Shown in pieces: positions 9,864-11,639 of a stretch of 11,639 bases of DNA. Source of the stretch: Monoraphidium neglectum (lineage: Eukaryota; Chlorophyta; Chlorophyceae; Sphaeropleales; Selenastraceae); assembly GCF_000611645.1 (NCBI RefSeq), contig NW_014011776.1, forward strand, positions 1-11,639, given 5' to 3'. The notes below the pieces were generated by a model. That model was not told where the DNA came from. It ran no database searches and worked only from the letters and a program-made list of their open reading frames with translations. A program made the translations under genes and the position numbers. The stretch's first letter is position 1. Each line of letters starts with the position of its first letter.

Positions 9864-11639
9864 CGCGTGCTGTCGCTGCTGCAAACAGTGCGCACTGCTG
9901 GCGCCGCCTGGGCGGGGGCGCCACCAGGGGCCTGCAGCACGCATCTTTGCCGCGGCGAGGCGTCCAGGTCCCATCGTCAGCCCGGCCTACCCCGTGCCGC
10001 TCCCACACGGGCGGCACGCCGCTGGCGCATGTGGGAATGCGTCCCCTGGCAAGGCTGCCGCGGCGCGCCGCATGCACCTACAGCCCTGCCGCCGCCGCCG
10101 CCGCCGCCCCGGCCGCCCACCTCGCCTTGTGGCCCACTGCCAGCAGCAGCGACGCCGCCGGCGACGCGGCAGCCGCATCCGCCTTGTCGGCCGCGGCGCC
10201 GGGCGCCGCGTTCCTGCAGCAGGTGCGCGCGTGCGGCGGCGACGATGACGCGCTGGCGCGGCTCGCGGCCTCGGTCGCGCGGCGGCCACCGGACGAGCAG
10301 CGCCAGCTGGTGTCGGACCTCGCCGCTGTCCTTGACTCCACTGAAGAGGCCAGCGCCAGCGGCGGCGGCGGCGGCGGCGGCGGCTCGCCAGCCGCAGCGG
10401 TGTCTGGGCCATTGCTGAGCCAGGCGCTGTGGGTCGCGAGCCGCGCGGCGCGCGCGTGTCCGGAGGGCGCGAGGCGGCGGCTCTTTGATGGGGTGAGTCT
10501 CGCGCTCCCACGCCGCCTATAAGGTCGCGCGCCTCTGCATGCCCGCGCGCTCGCCTCCGGGCGTTGGTCGCGAAATTCGCAGTACCCGCCCTGTATCGCG
10601 CTTCCCGCCCCGGTGCTGCAGGCATCCTAGCCGCGAGTCCAATCCCCGGCAACCCCCCTCCCAACGCCTGCCCCGCCCACCCGCAGCCCTTCTCCTCCTC
10701 CACCTGTCCATGTCACCCTCTCCTTTCACCACCATCTACACAGGCCGTCCACACCGCGTATTCATCTCTGTCAGCCCTCTCTCCCCCAGACCTAGCGCGC
10801 CTCCTCTCGGCCTACGCGGCCGCCGGCGTCCCCAGCCAGGAGCTCTTCGCCGCCGCCACAGAGTTTGTGTGGGACGTCCTGCCGCGCATGGGGCCCGGGC
10901 AGCTTGCTGATGTGGCGGTGGCGTACGCGGCCGCGGGGCACTACGAGGACGACGAGGACTTGTGGCGGGGCATCGCCGACAATGTGGTGGGGCGGCTGCA
11001 GGTGCGCGTTTGTTGTTGGGGCTGGGGTCAAGGGCGCTGATTTGAGGGGGGGATGGGGGCCGCGTGGTGTGGTGCAGCCCGTGTGTCGAGTGCGTGCGTT
11101 GGTGCGTGCGCTTGTGCGTGCAGCCTGATTTGGTACGCACCTGGGCCGCTGGCAGCCGTCGCCTCCAGGGTTTGCGGCACTGCCGGCAACGCGCCAGTCC
11201 AGCTGCCTGTTTCTCCTCCACTAGGCAGGACCGTCCGGCTTCTGTGCACCCCGCCAGCATAACGCCCCACTATAGACTTCCACCACGCTCAACTCAGCAC
11301 GCTGCCAAGCCCCACCCCTCCGTTTCTCCCCCACCCGCCCTCACCTCCTCTCCCAGGAGTTTGCGCCCCACCACCTCGCAGCGATCCTTGAGTCGACCGC
11401 CCGCCTCCGCTTCCGCCACGCCCCGCTCGCCGCCGCCGTCCTCGGCGCCGCCGCGTCCGGGACCGGGCGGTGGCAGACCGGGCCGCTCGCGCGCGTCGTG
11501 TGGGCGCTCGGGTGGCTGGGCCACGGGGTGGGGCCGGGGGAGGGGCCGCAGCTGGACAGGATCGCGGCGACGGTGACTACGCGGCTGCGGAACCTCCTGA
11601 CGTCGACGGACGCGGCCCGCGTCGCGCCGCGGGCGTTCG
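9845..11639 (+). CDS. FASTK/OPR-like organelle RNA-binding helical-repeat protein, 3'-truncated by window edge
   Basis: Exons are 9845-10492, 10744-11001 and 11357 to beyond the window, all joined in phase 0 (donors GTGAGT and GTGCGC, acceptors ACACAG and TCCCAG). The first 95 or so residues are rich in Ala, Arg, Ser and Pro and nearly free of acidic residues, as expected for a mitochondrial or plastid transit peptide. After a linker with eight Gly (10361-10384), helical repeats appear about every 36-38 residues: SPPDLARLLSAYAAAGV (about 229-245), MGPGQLADVAVAYAAAGH (265-282), EFAPHHLAAILESTARLRF (303-321) and GPLARVVWALGWLGHG. This pattern of two short helices ending in a small-residue AxxG turn is typical of FAST-kinase-like and octotricopeptide (OPR) proteins, which bind organelle transcripts and control their stability, splicing or translation. 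A C-terminal RAP domain, if present, lies outside the window. The start is the first in-frame ATG after a stop. Organelle and RNA target cannot be told from this part. Confidence 0.75.
10361..10384 (+). repeat. (GGC)8 repeat encoding polyglycine
   Basis: Eight GGC codons within the linker of the FASTK/OPR-like protein, between the targeting region and the helical repeats. Likely a flexible spacer and a length-variable microsatellite. Confidence 0.9.

Noticed and set aside
9987..10703. Minus-strand frame of 238 residues
   Set aside because: Arg-rich antisense shadow of the first exon and intron of the FASTK/OPR-like gene.

Overview
The window looks like nuclear DNA from a green alga (Chlorophyta, probably Chlorophyceae). 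Four things point there: very GC-rich exons with strong G/C third positions; many 200-350 bp spliceosomal introns with GTGAG or GTGCG donors and CAG acceptors; Ala, Gly and Gln homopolymer runs inside proteins; and a TGTAA element, the usual chlorophyte poly(A) signal, downstream of one stop codon. Operons, Shine-Dalgarno sites, phage genes, insertion sequences and CRISPR are absent. All gene models below were spliced by hand from reading frame, intron phase and family resemblance.

Layout. (1) 1-1364, + strand: 3' part of DIM1, the 18S rRNA N6,N6-dimethyladenosine transferase, in three exons with the 5' end outside the window. (2) 1365-1898: short convergent spacer. (3) 1899-4837, - strand: a complete six-exon gene for a 287-residue membrane-anchored protein with two tandem MAPR-type (progesterone-receptor-like) cytochrome b5 domains. 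(4) 4838-7144: about 2.3 kb of visibly lower GC with no gene I can support. (5) about 7145-9338, - strand: an unrecognised multi-exon gene, with a possible single-base frameshift. (6) 9339-9844: a divergent promoter region. (7) 9845 to the window end, + strand: 5' part of a gene for an organelle-targeted helical-repeat protein resembling FASTK/OPR RNA-binding factors.

The genes are not a functional cluster. DIM1 acts in cytosolic ribosome assembly, the MAPR protein probably in membrane haem or sterol biology, and the FASTK/OPR-like protein probably in organelle RNA metabolism. The most unusual item is the double MAPR gene. Its two domains are each encoded by a two-exon unit that starts and ends in phase 0, which suggests in-frame exon-pair duplication. 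The first domain has lost the haem-ligand tyrosine and the C-terminal Lys-Tyr signature; the second keeps them.
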